In this document: positions 41,377 through 50,455 of the stretch, piece after piece
Layout: each line of letters starts with the position of its first letter
Numbering within the stretch: the stretch's first letter is position 1
Assembly: GCF_008629655.1 (NCBI RefSeq)
Contig: NZ_VWSG01000006.1
Coordinates: 159,714-223,713 of the forward strand
Reading direction: 5' to 3'
Length of the DNA: 64,000 nucleotides
Source of the DNA: Paenimyroides baculatum
Lineage (GTDB): Bacteria > Bacteroidota > Bacteroidia > Flavobacteriales > Flavobacteriaceae
The notes under the pieces: generated by a model
Databases searched by the model: none
What the model saw: the letters and a program-made list of their open reading frames with translations, nothing else
Told to the model about the DNA's origin: nothing
Translations under genes and position numbers: made by a program

Positions 41377-41633
41377 TTACTGATTTCTCCTTTTTATTTC
41401 AGTGTTTAGCTTACCTATATGAACAATCATCGGTAAAAAGAATACCGGTAGCATAAAAGCGGGAATTGCTGATGCAAACGGAATATCTCCAAAACCATTT
41501 GTTGTAAAAATATAAATTAAAATACCAATAGCTACAATTGCAACAATTCCTAAACCAATTGATGGCCTTTAAGTAAATCTCTTCTTTTAATAAGTTGAGC
41601 AGTTGATAAATGTTCGAAAATATCTTTTTTCAT
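41377..41633 (-). pseudogene. small two-span membrane protein gene, frameshifted
   Basis: From ATG at 41633 the frame reads MKKDIFEHLSTAQLIKRRDLLKG and meets TAG a few codons later. One base removed from the frame near 41565 opens a continuation IGLGIVAIVAIGILIYIF then PAFMLPVFFLPMIVHIGKLNTEIKRRN and stop TAA at 41377. The restored product (about 85 residues) has a charged N-terminal helix, two membrane spans and a charged tail, resembling small proteins annotated redox-active disulfide protein 2 in flavobacteria, though that label is tentative. It begins 22 bases after coaD ends. Confidence 0.6.
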
Positions 41634-41655
41634 ATATAGATTTCTTTTAAACGAA

Positions 41656-42108
41656 TTATTTCTTAACCGCCTTTGGAACCAACAAACTGTAATCACCGTT
41701 ATTACGAATAAAATCACGTACAATACTAGAACTTATAAACGAGGTGTCTACAGCAGTTAGTAAGAAAACCGTTTCAATACCCGAAACTAATCTATTGGCG
41801 TGTGCAATGGCTTTTTCAAACTCAAAATCGGCAGGATTGCGTAAACCGCGCAATAAAAAATCGGCATTTTGTTCTTTACAGTAATCAATCGTCAATCCTT
41901 GGTAAAGATCCACTTTAACTTTAGGTTCGTTGGCAAAAGTTTCTTCAATAAAACGTTTACGTTCCTCTAAACTAAACATGTATTTTTTTTCGGCATTTGT
42001 ACCAATGGCAATAATAATTTCATCGAACAAAGGCAAAGCTCGGGTAATAACATCTACGTGTCCGTTGGTTATAGGATCAAACGAACCTGGAAAAACAGCT
42101 TTTTTCAT
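41656..42108 (-). CDS. coaD: pantetheine-phosphate adenylyltransferase
   Basis: A 150-residue nucleotidyltransferase, the fourth step of coenzyme A synthesis. The nucleotide-binding motif FPGSFDPITNGHVDVI opens the protein, with LRGLRNPADFEFE and SSSIVRDFIRNNGDYS (the ISSTxxR-like motif) following. Its start codon overlaps the ddl stop by one base (TAATG), so the two are translationally coupled. Confidence 0.96.
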   Translation of the reverse strand: MKKAVFPGSFDPITNGHVDVITRALPLFDEIIIAIGTNAEKKYMFSLEERKRFIEETFANEPKVKVDLYQGLTIDYCKEQNADFLLRGLRNPADFEFEKAIAHANRLVSGIETVFLLTAVDTSFISSSIVRDFIRNNGDYSLLVPKAVKK

Positions 42109-43091
42109 TAAAAATGCGTTCTGGTTAAAGCTAATTCAATAGCGTTGTCAAACAATTCGTTTAACGAGATTCCTGCTTCGCGTGCCTGTTGTGGTAAAAT
42201 ACTTTCGGTAGTTAAACCGGGTACGGTATTCATCTCTAATAAAAAAGGTTCACCACTTACCAAAATAAATTCAGATCGAGAAAAACCATCCATTTTTAAA
42301 ATCGTATAGATACGTTTTGCAGCATCTTCTACTTTAGCTTTTTCATCTTCGGATATTCTTGCAGGAGTAATCTCGCTCGATTTTCCTTCATATTTCGCTT
42401 CGTAATCAAAAAAGTCGTTTTCAGAAACAATTTCAGTTATTGGCAATACCATTGTTTGGTCTTTGTATTTAATCACACCAACCGAAACTTCTGTTCCTTT
42501 TAAATAACTTTCAATAATAATTTCATCGTCTTCTATATATGCTTTGTCAATCGCAGGCAATAATTGTTCGCTATCTTTTACCATCGAAATTCCAAAACTC
42601 GATCCCGATTTGTTCGGTTTAACAAAACAAGGCAGTCCAACACGCTGAATAATCTGATTTTCATCAATAACATCGCCTTTGTTCAAGTAGTACGAAATTG
42701 CCGTTTTAATTCCGTAAGGTTTCAACACAGAGAGCATATCGCGCTTGTTAAACGTAAGTGCCGACTGATAGTAATTACAAGACGTTTGCGGAATATTCAA
42801 CAGTTTTAAATAGGCCTGTATTAATCCGTCTTCACCCGGTGTTCCGTGAATGGCGTTAAAAACAACATCGAATGTAATTTTTTCGTTGTTTACCGTTACC
42901 GAAAAATCGTTTTTATCAACAACAAAGCGGTTATTTTGTTCATCAACATAAAACCAGCCTTCTGTTAAAATGTGTATTTTGTATAAATTATATTTAGTGC
43001 TATCTAAATGATTATAAACAACTTCGCCGCTTTTTAAGGATATTTTATATTCGCTAGAATATCCTCCCATAATAATTGCTACGTTTTTCAT
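42108..43091 (-). CDS. ddl: D-alanine--D-alanine ligase
   Basis: A 327-residue ATP-grasp ligase that makes the peptidoglycan dipeptide D-Ala-D-Ala. Motifs: HGTPGEDGLIQ (substrate region), CFVKPNKSGSSFGISMV (ATP-binding), EVSVGVI, EITPARI and FLLEMNTVPGLTTESILPQQAR (Mg binding). It is divergent from the PASTA protein gene at 43205, an arrangement conserved in Bacteroidota, and coupled to coaD downstream. Confidence 0.96.
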   Translation of the reverse strand: MKNVAIIMGGYSSEYKISLKSGEVVYNHLDSTKYNLYKIHILTEGWFYVDEQNNRFVVDKNDFSVTVNNEKITFDVVFNAIHGTPGEDGLIQAYLKLLNIPQTSCNYYQSALTFNKRDMLSVLKPYGIKTAISYYLNKGDVIDENQIIQRVGLPCFVKPNKSGSSFGISMVKDSEQLLPAIDKAYIEDDEIIIESYLKGTEVSVGVIKYKDQTMVLPITEIVSENDFFDYEAKYEGKSSEITPARISEDEKAKVEDAAKRIYTILKMDGFSRSEFILVSGEPFLLEMNTVPGLTTESILPQQAREAGISLNELFDNAIELALTRTHF

Positions 43092-43179
43092 TTAATAATG
43101 TATTTTTATATTTTATTTTTGTAAGATGTATTTACCTTACTTTAAAACAAATTTATAAAAATACACGTAACATAATTGA

Positions 43180-43187
43180 TAACTTTG
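43180..43187 (+). promoter_or_regulatory. -7 element (TAACTTTG) for the PASTA-rluD operon
   Basis: Perfect TAnnTTTG match, 17 bases before the ATG at 43205; a second match TATTTTTG lies at 43114-43121. Confidence 0.5.
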
Positions 43188-43204
43188 CTAAAATAAATAA
43201 CTCT

Positions 43205-43828
43205 ATGGGTTTTACATCATTTATAAAAAGTAGGCAGTTTTTTTTCTCGTTAATAGCAGCAGTGGTAATCATTGCCGCACTTATTTTTGGAAGCTTACAG
43301 TTTTTAAATATTTATACACGTCACGGCAACGAAATTCCTGTACCCGATTTGACTAAAATGAAGGTTGAAAAAGCTATGAACGCCGTTGCAGACAATGGTT
43401 TTGAAATTATTATTATTGATACAATTGATTACAACCCAAAGTATCCGCCGTTAACAATTTCAGAACAAGATCCTAAAGCGAACGATGCCGTAAAACAAGG
43501 TCGTAAAATTTATGTAAAGATTAATGCCAAAGGATATTCGTCTGTACGTTTACCTAATTTAGATGGTAGAACGTTGCGCCACTCAACCGCTATTTTAGAA
43601 TCGTTAGGTTTGGTGAAAGGACAAATTAAATACGAACCCGATTTTGCTAAAGATGTAGTTTTGCGTATTGAACAAGATGGCAGAATTTTACGCATGGGCG
43701 ATAAAGTACTTAAAAATTCAAAAATCGATTTAATATTGGGCGATGGTATGTTAGGATACAAACCAGAAACCGATACTTTAGGTGAAATGTATGAAGATAT
43801 AGCACCGGCAATCGATTCAATTTTTTAA
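43205..43828 (+). CDS. PASTA domain protein with N-terminal membrane anchor
   Basis: A 207-residue protein with one membrane span (about 10-32) and two PASTA-like domains, the first beginning VPDLTKMKVEKAMNAVADNGF and the second with LPNLDGRTLRHSTAILESLGL. PASTA domains bind peptidoglycan or muropeptides, here without the kinase seen in Firmicutes. It lies opposite ddl, which points to cell-wall work. Start ATG at 43205 rather than the far-upstream frame beginning, which overlaps ddl. Confidence 0.85.
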   Translation: MGFTSFIKSRQFFFSLIAAVVIIAALIFGSLQFLNIYTRHGNEIPVPDLTKMKVEKAMNAVADNGFEIIIIDTIDYNPKYPPLTISEQDPKANDAVKQGRKIYVKINAKGYSSVRLPNLDGRTLRHSTAILESLGLVKGQIKYEPDFAKDVVLRIEQDGRILRMGDKVLKNSKIDLILGDGMLGYKPETDTLGEMYEDIAPAIDSIF

Positions 43829-43831
43829 TGA

Positions 43832-44872
43832 ATGATAGAAGATAACACAATTTTAGAAGACGAATTATACGAACATCACCGTTTTGAAGCCGGTAAAGGT
43901 CAGGCGCCCTTGCGTGTTGATAAATTCTTGATGAATCTGGTTGAAAATGCAACTCGAAACAAAATTCAGAAAGCAGCTGATAACGGAAATATTTTTGTGA
44001 ATGATGTTCCTGTAAAATCAAATCATAAAGTAAAAGCAAACGATGTGGTGCGTGTTTTAATGGAACAGCCTCCGTTTGAAAACATTATTGTTCCAGAAAA
44101 CATTCCGCTGGATATTGTTTATGAAGACGATGATTTACTTGTAATTAATAAACCTGCAGGTTTGGTGGTACATCCGGGTCATGGAAATTACACCGGAACT
44201 TTGGTAAATGCATTGGCGTATCATTTCGAAAATTTGCCATTAAACAGTTCAGAGCGTCCTGGTTTGGTGCATAGAATTGATAAGGATACTACGGGATTAC
44301 TTGTTATTGCCAAAACCGATTGGACAATGAGCGAACTGCAAAAACAGTTTGCTGCAAAAACAACCGAGCGTGAATATGTTGCCTTGGTTTGGGGAAATGT
44401 TTTAGAAGATGAGGGAACTATAGAAAGTTATATTGGTCGCCATAAGGTTGATCGTATGCAGATGGCTTCGTTTCCCGATGATTCAACCGGAGCAAAACAT
44501 GCAGTTACACACTATAAAGTGATTGAACGTTTAGGATACATTACAATGGTTTCGTGCAGATTAGAAACCGGCAGAACACACCAGATTCGCGTGCACATGA
44601 AAGCAATCGGGCATACCTTGTTTAATGATGAACGTTATGGCGGAAACCGAATTTTAAAAGGAACCACTTTTACAAAATATAAGCAGTTTGTAGATAACAC
44701 TTTTAAAGTATTGCCACGACAGGCACTGCATGCTAAAACACTTGGTTTTATGCATCCGATTAAAAAAGAATTCATGCGTTTTGAAACCGATTTACCAACA
44801 GATATGGTTCAGTGTATCGAACGTTGGCGAAACTATTCAAACAACCATGAAATTATTGAAGAAGAAGATTAA
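43832..44872 (+). CDS. rluD: RluA-family 23S rRNA pseudouridine synthase (RluD-like)
   Basis: A 346-residue enzyme. An S4 RNA-binding domain (about 30-95) precedes the catalytic core with INKPAGLVVHPGHGN, HRIDKDTTGLLVIAK (catalytic Asp) and CRLETGRTHQIRVHMKAIGH. RluD makes pseudouridines 1911, 1915 and 1917 in helix 69, the substrate that RlmH (8829-9302) later methylates at 1915. It is the second gene of the PASTA operon, 3 bases after the PASTA gene. Confidence 0.92.
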   Translation: MIEDNTILEDELYEHHRFEAGKGQAPLRVDKFLMNLVENATRNKIQKAADNGNIFVNDVPVKSNHKVKANDVVRVLMEQPPFENIIVPENIPLDIVYEDDDLLVINKPAGLVVHPGHGNYTGTLVNALAYHFENLPLNSSERPGLVHRIDKDTTGLLVIAKTDWTMSELQKQFAAKTTEREYVALVWGNVLEDEGTIESYIGRHKVDRMQMASFPDDSTGAKHAVTHYKVIERLGYITMVSCRLETGRTHQIRVHMKAIGHTLFNDERYGGNRILKGTTFTKYKQFVDNTFKVLPRQALHAKTLGFMHPIKKEFMRFETDLPTDMVQCIERWRNYSNNHEIIEEED

Positions 44873-44874
44873 TT

Positions 44875-45342
44875 ATGACCATAATTAAATTAAGAGGAGT
44901 AAAAAATTTAGAAAGCGATATCAGATTAAGTCAGCTTTACAGTCAGTTTGATATTCTTTTAACTGAATTAAGAAAAAAAGAATTACCTGATTCAATTATT
45001 CAAACAATCAATAACGAGGTTGAAGAAATTAATACTTCTGATTCTTTAACGACTAACGATTTAAGAAAAGTAATAAAGAAAAAGCAAACCGCAATTTTAA
45101 GGTTAATAGAGAAAGACTTAAAGTTGGTTCCTAAAAATTATTACAGAACGCTTTGGTTGGCACTCGGTATGACTGTTTTTGGCATGCCATTAGGTGTTCT
45201 TGCAGGTGTTCTTTTAGGGCAACCAGGTTTGTTTGCTATAGGTTTACCTATTGGCGTTGCAATTGGCGTAACCGTTGGAACATTAATGGATAAAACTGCC
45301 GCTAAAGAAAACAGACAACTAAATTTAGAAATTAAATACTAA
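44875..45342 (+). CDS. hypothetical protein with C-terminal glycine-rich membrane hairpin
   Basis: A 155-residue protein: charged helical N-terminal part (about 1-85), then two closely spaced membrane segments rich in Gly (ALGMTVFGMPLGVLAGVLLG and LFAIGLPIGVAIGVTVGTLM). The glycine zipper pattern suggests a membrane-inserting oligomer. No family recognised. It is 2 bases after rluD and 7 before the FMN reductase. Confidence 0.65.
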   Translation: MTIIKLRGVKNLESDIRLSQLYSQFDILLTELRKKELPDSIIQTINNEVEEINTSDSLTTNDLRKVIKKKQTAILRLIEKDLKLVPKNYYRTLWLALGMTVFGMPLGVLAGVLLGQPGLFAIGLPIGVAIGVTVGTLMDKTAAKENRQLNLEIKY

Positions 45343-45349
45343 AACATTT

Positions 45350-45871
45350 ATGCTTGCATTTGTAGGAAGCAACTCGTCAAAATCCATCAACGAACAGTTA
45401 ACAAAATCGGTTTTAAAAGAACTGAATGTAACACACACTTTTATTGATCTTAAAACATTAGATATTCCTTTATTTAGTGAAGATTTAGAGCGCGAAATTA
45501 AATCACCTAAAGGCATTGTTTCTTTAAAAGATCAAATCGAAGCTTTCGAACATATTTTCATAACCACAAACGAGCACAACGGCAATTTATCGGCATTTTT
45601 CAAAAATATAATAGATTGGTTGTCACGTGCAGATAAAAGTTTTTTGCAAGGAAAAAAGGTTTTTATTTTAAGTACATCAAACGGAAAACGTGGTGGTTTG
45701 GGTGCGAACGAAAGTTTACAGAAAATGATCGAACGTTTTGGTTGCGAAGTTTACGAAAGTTATGCTTTTTCATCTTTTTCAGAAAATTTCAACAAAGAAA
45801 CACAGCAAATTACAAATAAAGATTTCTTACAAGAAATCGATAATAAACTAAATAGAATTTTAAAAAGTTAA
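45350..45871 (+). CDS. NADPH-dependent FMN reductase family protein
   Basis: A 173-residue flavodoxin-like protein (MLAFVGSNSSKSINEQL as the FMN phosphate loop, ITTNEHNGNLSAFFKNIIDWLSRAD as the second FMN motif, and FILSTSNGKRGGLGA). It reduces FMN or quinones with NAD(P)H. In the PASTA operon; its stop overlaps the pabB start by one base. Confidence 0.85.
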   Translation: MLAFVGSNSSKSINEQLTKSVLKELNVTHTFIDLKTLDIPLFSEDLEREIKSPKGIVSLKDQIEAFEHIFITTNEHNGNLSAFFKNIIDWLSRADKSFLQGKKVFILSTSNGKRGGLGANESLQKMIERFGCEVYESYAFSSFSENFNKETQQITNKDFLQEIDNKLNRILKS

Positions 45872-47166
45872 TGCAACGGTTTTCAAAAACGTATCAAATA
45901 CAAAATATTCCCGGTTTTAAAAGGCAGATGCTTCAGTGGGCGCAACAGTTTCGCGAAGTTGTTTTTTTAGAATCGAACAATTACAAAGCCAAATACAGCA
46001 CACACCAAGCTGTTTTGGCTTTTGATGCTTTTACGCTGCTGCAAACCGATTATTTTAATGCGTTCGATAAATTAAAAGAATATCAAAGCAATACCAACGA
46101 TTGGCTTTTTGGTTATTTAACATACGATTTAAAGAACGATGTGGAACGATTAGAATCAAATAATTCTGACGGATTGAACTTTCCCGATTTGCTGTTTTTT
46201 CAGCCAAAGAAAATCATTTTTTTCGAAGATGATTTGGTTCGATTTGAATATCTGGGAATGTGCGATGATGAAATGGATGATGATTTTCAGCAGATTATTT
46301 CGATTGAAATAGAAGGGTCTCATCAGCATAAAAAAATAAAGGTAGAAAGTAAATTAACGTTTAACGAATACGAAGCTGGATTTCAAAAAGTAATCAGTCA
46401 TATTCAACGCGGCGATATTTACGAAGCCAATTATTGCATGGAATTTTTTGCAGAAGACGTGCAGTTAAATTCCAATGAATTGTTTTGGAAATTAAACGAG
46501 ATCTCCGAACCGCCGTTTGCGTGTTTTGCTAAATTCAACAAACATTTTGTAATGAGCGCGTCACCGGAACGATATATTAAAAAAGACGGTTTAAAAATGA
46601 TTTCGCAACCCATTAAAGGAACGGCAAAACGCGGAGCTACGACTGAAGAAGATACACTTTTAAAACAAAATTTGGCAGAAAATAAAAAGGAACAGTCAGA
46701 AAACGTGATGATTGTCGATTTGGTTCGGAACGATTTATCAAAAACAGCAACAAAAGCATCGGTTCAAGTCGAAGAATTATTTGGGATTTATACATTTAAA
46801 CAGGTTCATCAAATGATTTCTACAGTTGTCTCCGAAGTTTCAGCAGATCAAAATCCGGTACATATAATCAAATCTACCTACCCAATGGGAAGTATGACAG
46901 GCGCGCCAAAATTATCAGCAATGAAAATTATCGAAGAGGTCGAAAAAACAAAACGCGGTCTGTACAGCGGTGCCATTGGTTATTTTTCGCCTGATAACGA
47001 TTTCGATTTTAACGTGGTTATCCGCAGTATTTTATATAATCAAGAAAGTAAATATGCATCATTCAGTGTAGGTAGTGCTATTACGATCAACGCAAATGCT
47101 ACCGATGAATACAATGAATGTTTGTTGAAAGCACAAGCAATGCAAAAAGTTTTACAGCAATGTTAG
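45871..47166 (+). CDS. pabB: aminodeoxychorismate synthase component I (chorismate-binding enzyme)
   Basis: A 431-residue chorismate-utilising enzyme. The C-terminal core has QRGDIYEANYCMEFF, SASPERY, QPIKGTAKRG, VDLVRNDLSKTA, TYPMGSMTGAPKLSAMKII and RGLYSGAIGYFSPD. The one-subunit length and absence of a partner anthranilate gene favour p-aminobenzoate synthesis over tryptophan; it then feeds folP. Anthranilate synthase remains possible. Overlaps the upstream FMN reductase by 1 base and tilS by 7. Confidence 0.88.
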   Translation: MQRFSKTYQIQNIPGFKRQMLQWAQQFREVVFLESNNYKAKYSTHQAVLAFDAFTLLQTDYFNAFDKLKEYQSNTNDWLFGYLTYDLKNDVERLESNNSDGLNFPDLLFFQPKKIIFFEDDLVRFEYLGMCDDEMDDDFQQIISIEIEGSHQHKKIKVESKLTFNEYEAGFQKVISHIQRGDIYEANYCMEFFAEDVQLNSNELFWKLNEISEPPFACFAKFNKHFVMSASPERYIKKDGLKMISQPIKGTAKRGATTEEDTLLKQNLAENKKEQSENVMIVDLVRNDLSKTATKASVQVEELFGIYTFKQVHQMISTVVSEVSADQNPVHIIKSTYPMGSMTGAPKLSAMKIIEEVEKTKRGLYSGAIGYFSPDNDFDFNVVIRSILYNQESKYASFSVGSAITINANATDEYNECLLKAQAMQKVLQQC

Positions 47167-48473
47167 ATCAGTTCAAAGAACATATCGCCCAAAAATTTCC
47201 CGAATCAGCAAGCGGAAAAACCTTGCTTGCAGTAAGTGGAGGAGTGGACAGTATGGTGTTGTTGCATTTGTACCATGCTTTAAAATTAGATTTTGCTGTT
47301 GCTCATTGTAATTTTCAGTTGCGTGGTACAGAAAGTAATTTAGACGAAAAATTGGTTATTGATTTTTGCAAAAAGTATAATATTCCGTGTTTTGTAGAAC
47401 GATTTGATACGATGCAGATTCTTGAAAGCAGAAAAGTTTCCATTCAAATTGCAGCACGCGAATTACGATACAACTGGTTTAAACAGATTTGTATCGATTA
47501 CGATTATCAGTTTATTGCAACGGCTCATCATTTAGACGATCAGACAGAAACATTTTTGATCAATTTTACGCGCGGAACCGGAATTGACGGTTTGGTTGGA
47601 ATTCCTGAAAAAAACGAGAATATTATTCGACCAATGTTGAATTTTTCTCGAGAGGAAATTCTGCATTATGCTACTGAAAATGGAGTAGAGTGGAGAGAAG
47701 ATCAATCGAATGCCACAACAAAATATCTGCGGAATAAAATGCGCCATTTAGTGCTTCCGGTTTTAAAAGAAGAAAATACAGAGTTTTTAAAATCGTTTCA
47801 AAATACACTTCATCATTTAAAACAAACACAACTTTTAGCAAACGATGCAGTTGCTTTTTTCGAGAAAGAGTGTGTGCAGATGATCGAAAATCAATTAGAA
47901 TTTGATTTAGATAAAGCACAGGATTTCAGCAACAAAAAACACTATTTATTACAGGTTTTAAAGAGATATGGTTTCAGTTCAGCAGATGAAATTGAAAAGA
48001 TATGTTTGTCTGAAGCCGGTAAAGTGTTAAAAAATGATCAATTTACGATTTTGAAAGACCGAAAAAAACTAATCGTTTTTGAAGAAAAATCTATATCAAA
48101 CATTATATTTTGCATTAAAAGCAAAGATGATGTTTTAAGCCTGCCTTTTTTTATGAATATATCAGAAGTAGAAAAGGAAGGATTTAACTCGGATAAATGT
48201 ACTATTTTCGTAAATTCGAATCTTTTAAAATGGCCTTTGATTTTAAGACGTAAGCAAACGGGTGATTATTTTCAGCCTTTTGGAATGAATGGAATAAAAA
48301 AAGTGTCAAAGTTTTTTAAAGACGAAAAACTATCTAAAATTCAAAAAGATAACACTTGGATTTTGGAAAATGGAGATGGAAAAATAATTTGGATTGTTGG
48401 TTTACGTGCCGATGATCGATTTAAAATAACAAGTAACAATCAACAAAACTATAAAATAACTTTAAACCAATGA
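47160..48473 (+). CDS. tilS: tRNA(Ile)-lysidine synthetase
   Basis: A 437-residue N-type PP-loop ATPase that adds lysine to C34 of the tRNA(Ile) CAU anticodon. The PP-loop SGGVDSMVLLHLYH is at about residue 30, and AHHLDDQTETFLINFTRGTG follows. The C-terminal TilS domain ends with RADDRFKIT. ATG at 47160 (MLDQFKEHIAQ) overlaps the pabB stop by 7 bases; its own end overlaps dsbD by 4. Essential gene. Confidence 0.94.
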   Translation: MLDQFKEHIAQKFPESASGKTLLAVSGGVDSMVLLHLYHALKLDFAVAHCNFQLRGTESNLDEKLVIDFCKKYNIPCFVERFDTMQILESRKVSIQIAARELRYNWFKQICIDYDYQFIATAHHLDDQTETFLINFTRGTGIDGLVGIPEKNENIIRPMLNFSREEILHYATENGVEWREDQSNATTKYLRNKMRHLVLPVLKEENTEFLKSFQNTLHHLKQTQLLANDAVAFFEKECVQMIENQLEFDLDKAQDFSNKKHYLLQVLKRYGFSSADEIEKICLSEAGKVLKNDQFTILKDRKKLIVFEEKSISNIIFCIKSKDDVLSLPFFMNISEVEKEGFNSDKCTIFVNSNLLKWPLILRRKQTGDYFQPFGMNGIKKVSKFFKDEKLSKIQKDNTWILENGDGKIIWIVGLRADDRFKITSNNQQNYKITLNQ

Positions 48474-50446
48474 GAAATTTACTCACAGCGCTGGTTTTAT
48501 TCGTAACCAGTTTGGGGTTTTCACAGGTGCAAGATCCTGTAAAATGGAAATCGAGTATCGAAAAAATTTCAGATACAGAGTATCAACTTAAATTTGATGC
48601 TACAATTGAAGGCGAATGGCACATGTATTCGCAGTTTACGCCAGAAGGCGGACCACTTCCTCTAGAATTTCTTTATAACAACGCCCAAGGAAATTACGAA
48701 CCGCAAGGCAAAGCAAAAGAGAGTGAATACACTAAAAAATTCAATGATATTTTTGGTGTAGATGAATATTACTTTGCAAAAGAAGCGCATTTTACACACA
48801 ACATAAAAATTACAAACCCTGAGGTTAAAAATATTCAGATAGAACTTTCATATCAGGCTTGTATTGAAATGTGTATTCAGCAAAACAAGTATTTTGTGTT
48901 TGATTTAGCTACAGTTACATCAAAGGAAGTTCAAAACTTTGAAGATCTTGCAGCAACATCAACAAATAATGATACAACTAAAACCAAACCGGTAACAGAA
49001 AATCCATCGACAGATAAATCAGAAAAGAAAGGTTTATGGTCGATTTTTATCATTGCATTTTTCTCGGGTTTCGCAGCATTGTTAACTCCGTGTGTATTTC
49101 CAATGATTCCAATGACAGTAAGTTTTTTTACTAAACAGAGTAAGTCACGTGCTAAAGGAATTAAAAATGCGGTTATTTACGGTTTATCGATCATTATTAT
49201 TTATGTGTTGTTAGGACTGATTGTAACCAAGGTTTTTGGTGCAGATGCATTAAATGCTTTGTCAACAAACGTTTGGTTTAACGTGGTTTTCTTTACATTA
49301 TTAGTGGTTTTTGCATCATCTTTTTTAGGAGCGTTTGAAATTATGCTTCCAAATTCGTGGGCAAATAAAGTTGACAAGCAGGCTGATAGAGGAGGTATGA
49401 TCGGTATCTTTTTCATGGCATTGGCATTGGCAATTGTTTCATTTTCATGTACAGGACCAATTGTTGGAACTTTGTTGGTAGAAGCAGCTTCTAAAGGAGG
49501 AACAGCTCCGTTAATTGGTATGTTTGGTTTTTCATTGGCATTAGCATTACCTTTCATGTTGTTTGCTATGTTTCCAGGTTGGTTAAATTCTATGCCACGT
49601 TCTGGTGGATGGATGAACACTGTAAAGGTTTCGTTAGGATTTTTAGAACTAGCATTGGCTTTCAAATTTTTATCGAATGCTGATTTGGTTTTGCAAGCAC
49701 ATTGGATGGAACGTGAAGTATTCTTGGCAATATGGATCGCAATTTTTGCAGCTTGGGCAATTTATTTGTTCGGAAAAATTCAATTACCGCACGATTCTAA
49801 ATTAGATAAAATATCGGTAGGTAGATTATTTATGGCATTGCTGGTATCAACTTTCACAATTTATTTAGTTCCCGGATTATGGGGAGCGCCGTTAAAATTG
49901 ATTTCAGGTTTTCCACCACCAATGACGTATTCAGAAAGTCCGTATGGTGTAGGAAATTCTAAAGGAGGGACATCTTCTTTAAGTGAAATTCCAGATGGTG
50001 CAAAAGAAGGTCCGCAGGGAATCATCACTTTTACAGATTACGATAAAGGTATGGCGTATGCAAAAGAGATCAATAAACCGGTTTTACTAGATTTTACAGG
50101 ACACGCGTGTGTTAACTGTCGTAAGATGGAAGAAAACGTTTGGTCTGAAACCAATGTGTTAAATATTTTAAACAACGACGTAGTTTTAATATCTTTATAC
50201 GTTGATGAGAAGAAAGAATTGCCGGAAGCAGAGCAATATGTTTCTAAAACAACAGGTAAAAAAATAAAAACGGTAGGTAATAAGTGGAGTGATTTTCAGA
50301 TAGAAAAGTATCAGGCAAATGCACAACCTTATTATATTGTTTTAGATAATGAAGGAAATTCGTTAAACACGCCGGTTGGTTATACGCCGGAAGTTTCGGA
50401 ATACGAAAATTGGTTAAAAGAAGGAGTAACAAATTATTCAAAATAA
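48470..50446 (+). CDS. dsbD: thiol:disulfide interchange protein DsbD
   Basis: A 658-residue membrane electron carrier. Signal peptide, N-terminal nDsbD domain with CIEMC cysteines (about 138-142), a central DsbD membrane domain of eight spans with LLTPCVFPMIPMTVS and SFSCTGPIVGT cysteines, and a C-terminal thioredoxin-like domain with GHACVNCRKM (Cys about 546 and 549). It passes reducing power from cytoplasmic thioredoxin to periplasmic proteins such as the TlpA-type lipoprotein at 2723. Overlaps tilS by 4 bases. Confidence 0.93.
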   Translation: MRNLLTALVLFVTSLGFSQVQDPVKWKSSIEKISDTEYQLKFDATIEGEWHMYSQFTPEGGPLPLEFLYNNAQGNYEPQGKAKESEYTKKFNDIFGVDEYYFAKEAHFTHNIKITNPEVKNIQIELSYQACIEMCIQQNKYFVFDLATVTSKEVQNFEDLAATSTNNDTTKTKPVTENPSTDKSEKKGLWSIFIIAFFSGFAALLTPCVFPMIPMTVSFFTKQSKSRAKGIKNAVIYGLSIIIIYVLLGLIVTKVFGADALNALSTNVWFNVVFFTLLVVFASSFLGAFEIMLPNSWANKVDKQADRGGMIGIFFMALALAIVSFSCTGPIVGTLLVEAASKGGTAPLIGMFGFSLALALPFMLFAMFPGWLNSMPRSGGWMNTVKVSLGFLELALAFKFLSNADLVLQAHWMEREVFLAIWIAIFAAWAIYLFGKIQLPHDSKLDKISVGRLFMALLVSTFTIYLVPGLWGAPLKLISGFPPPMTYSESPYGVGNSKGGTSSLSEIPDGAKEGPQGIITFTDYDKGMAYAKEINKPVLLDFTGHACVNCRKMEENVWSETNVLNILNNDVVLISLYVDEKKELPEAEQYVSKTTGKKIKTVGNKWSDFQIEKYQANAQPYYIVLDNEGNSLNTPVGYTPEVSEYENWLKEGVTNYSK

Positions 50447-50455
50447 ATTTAAAAA

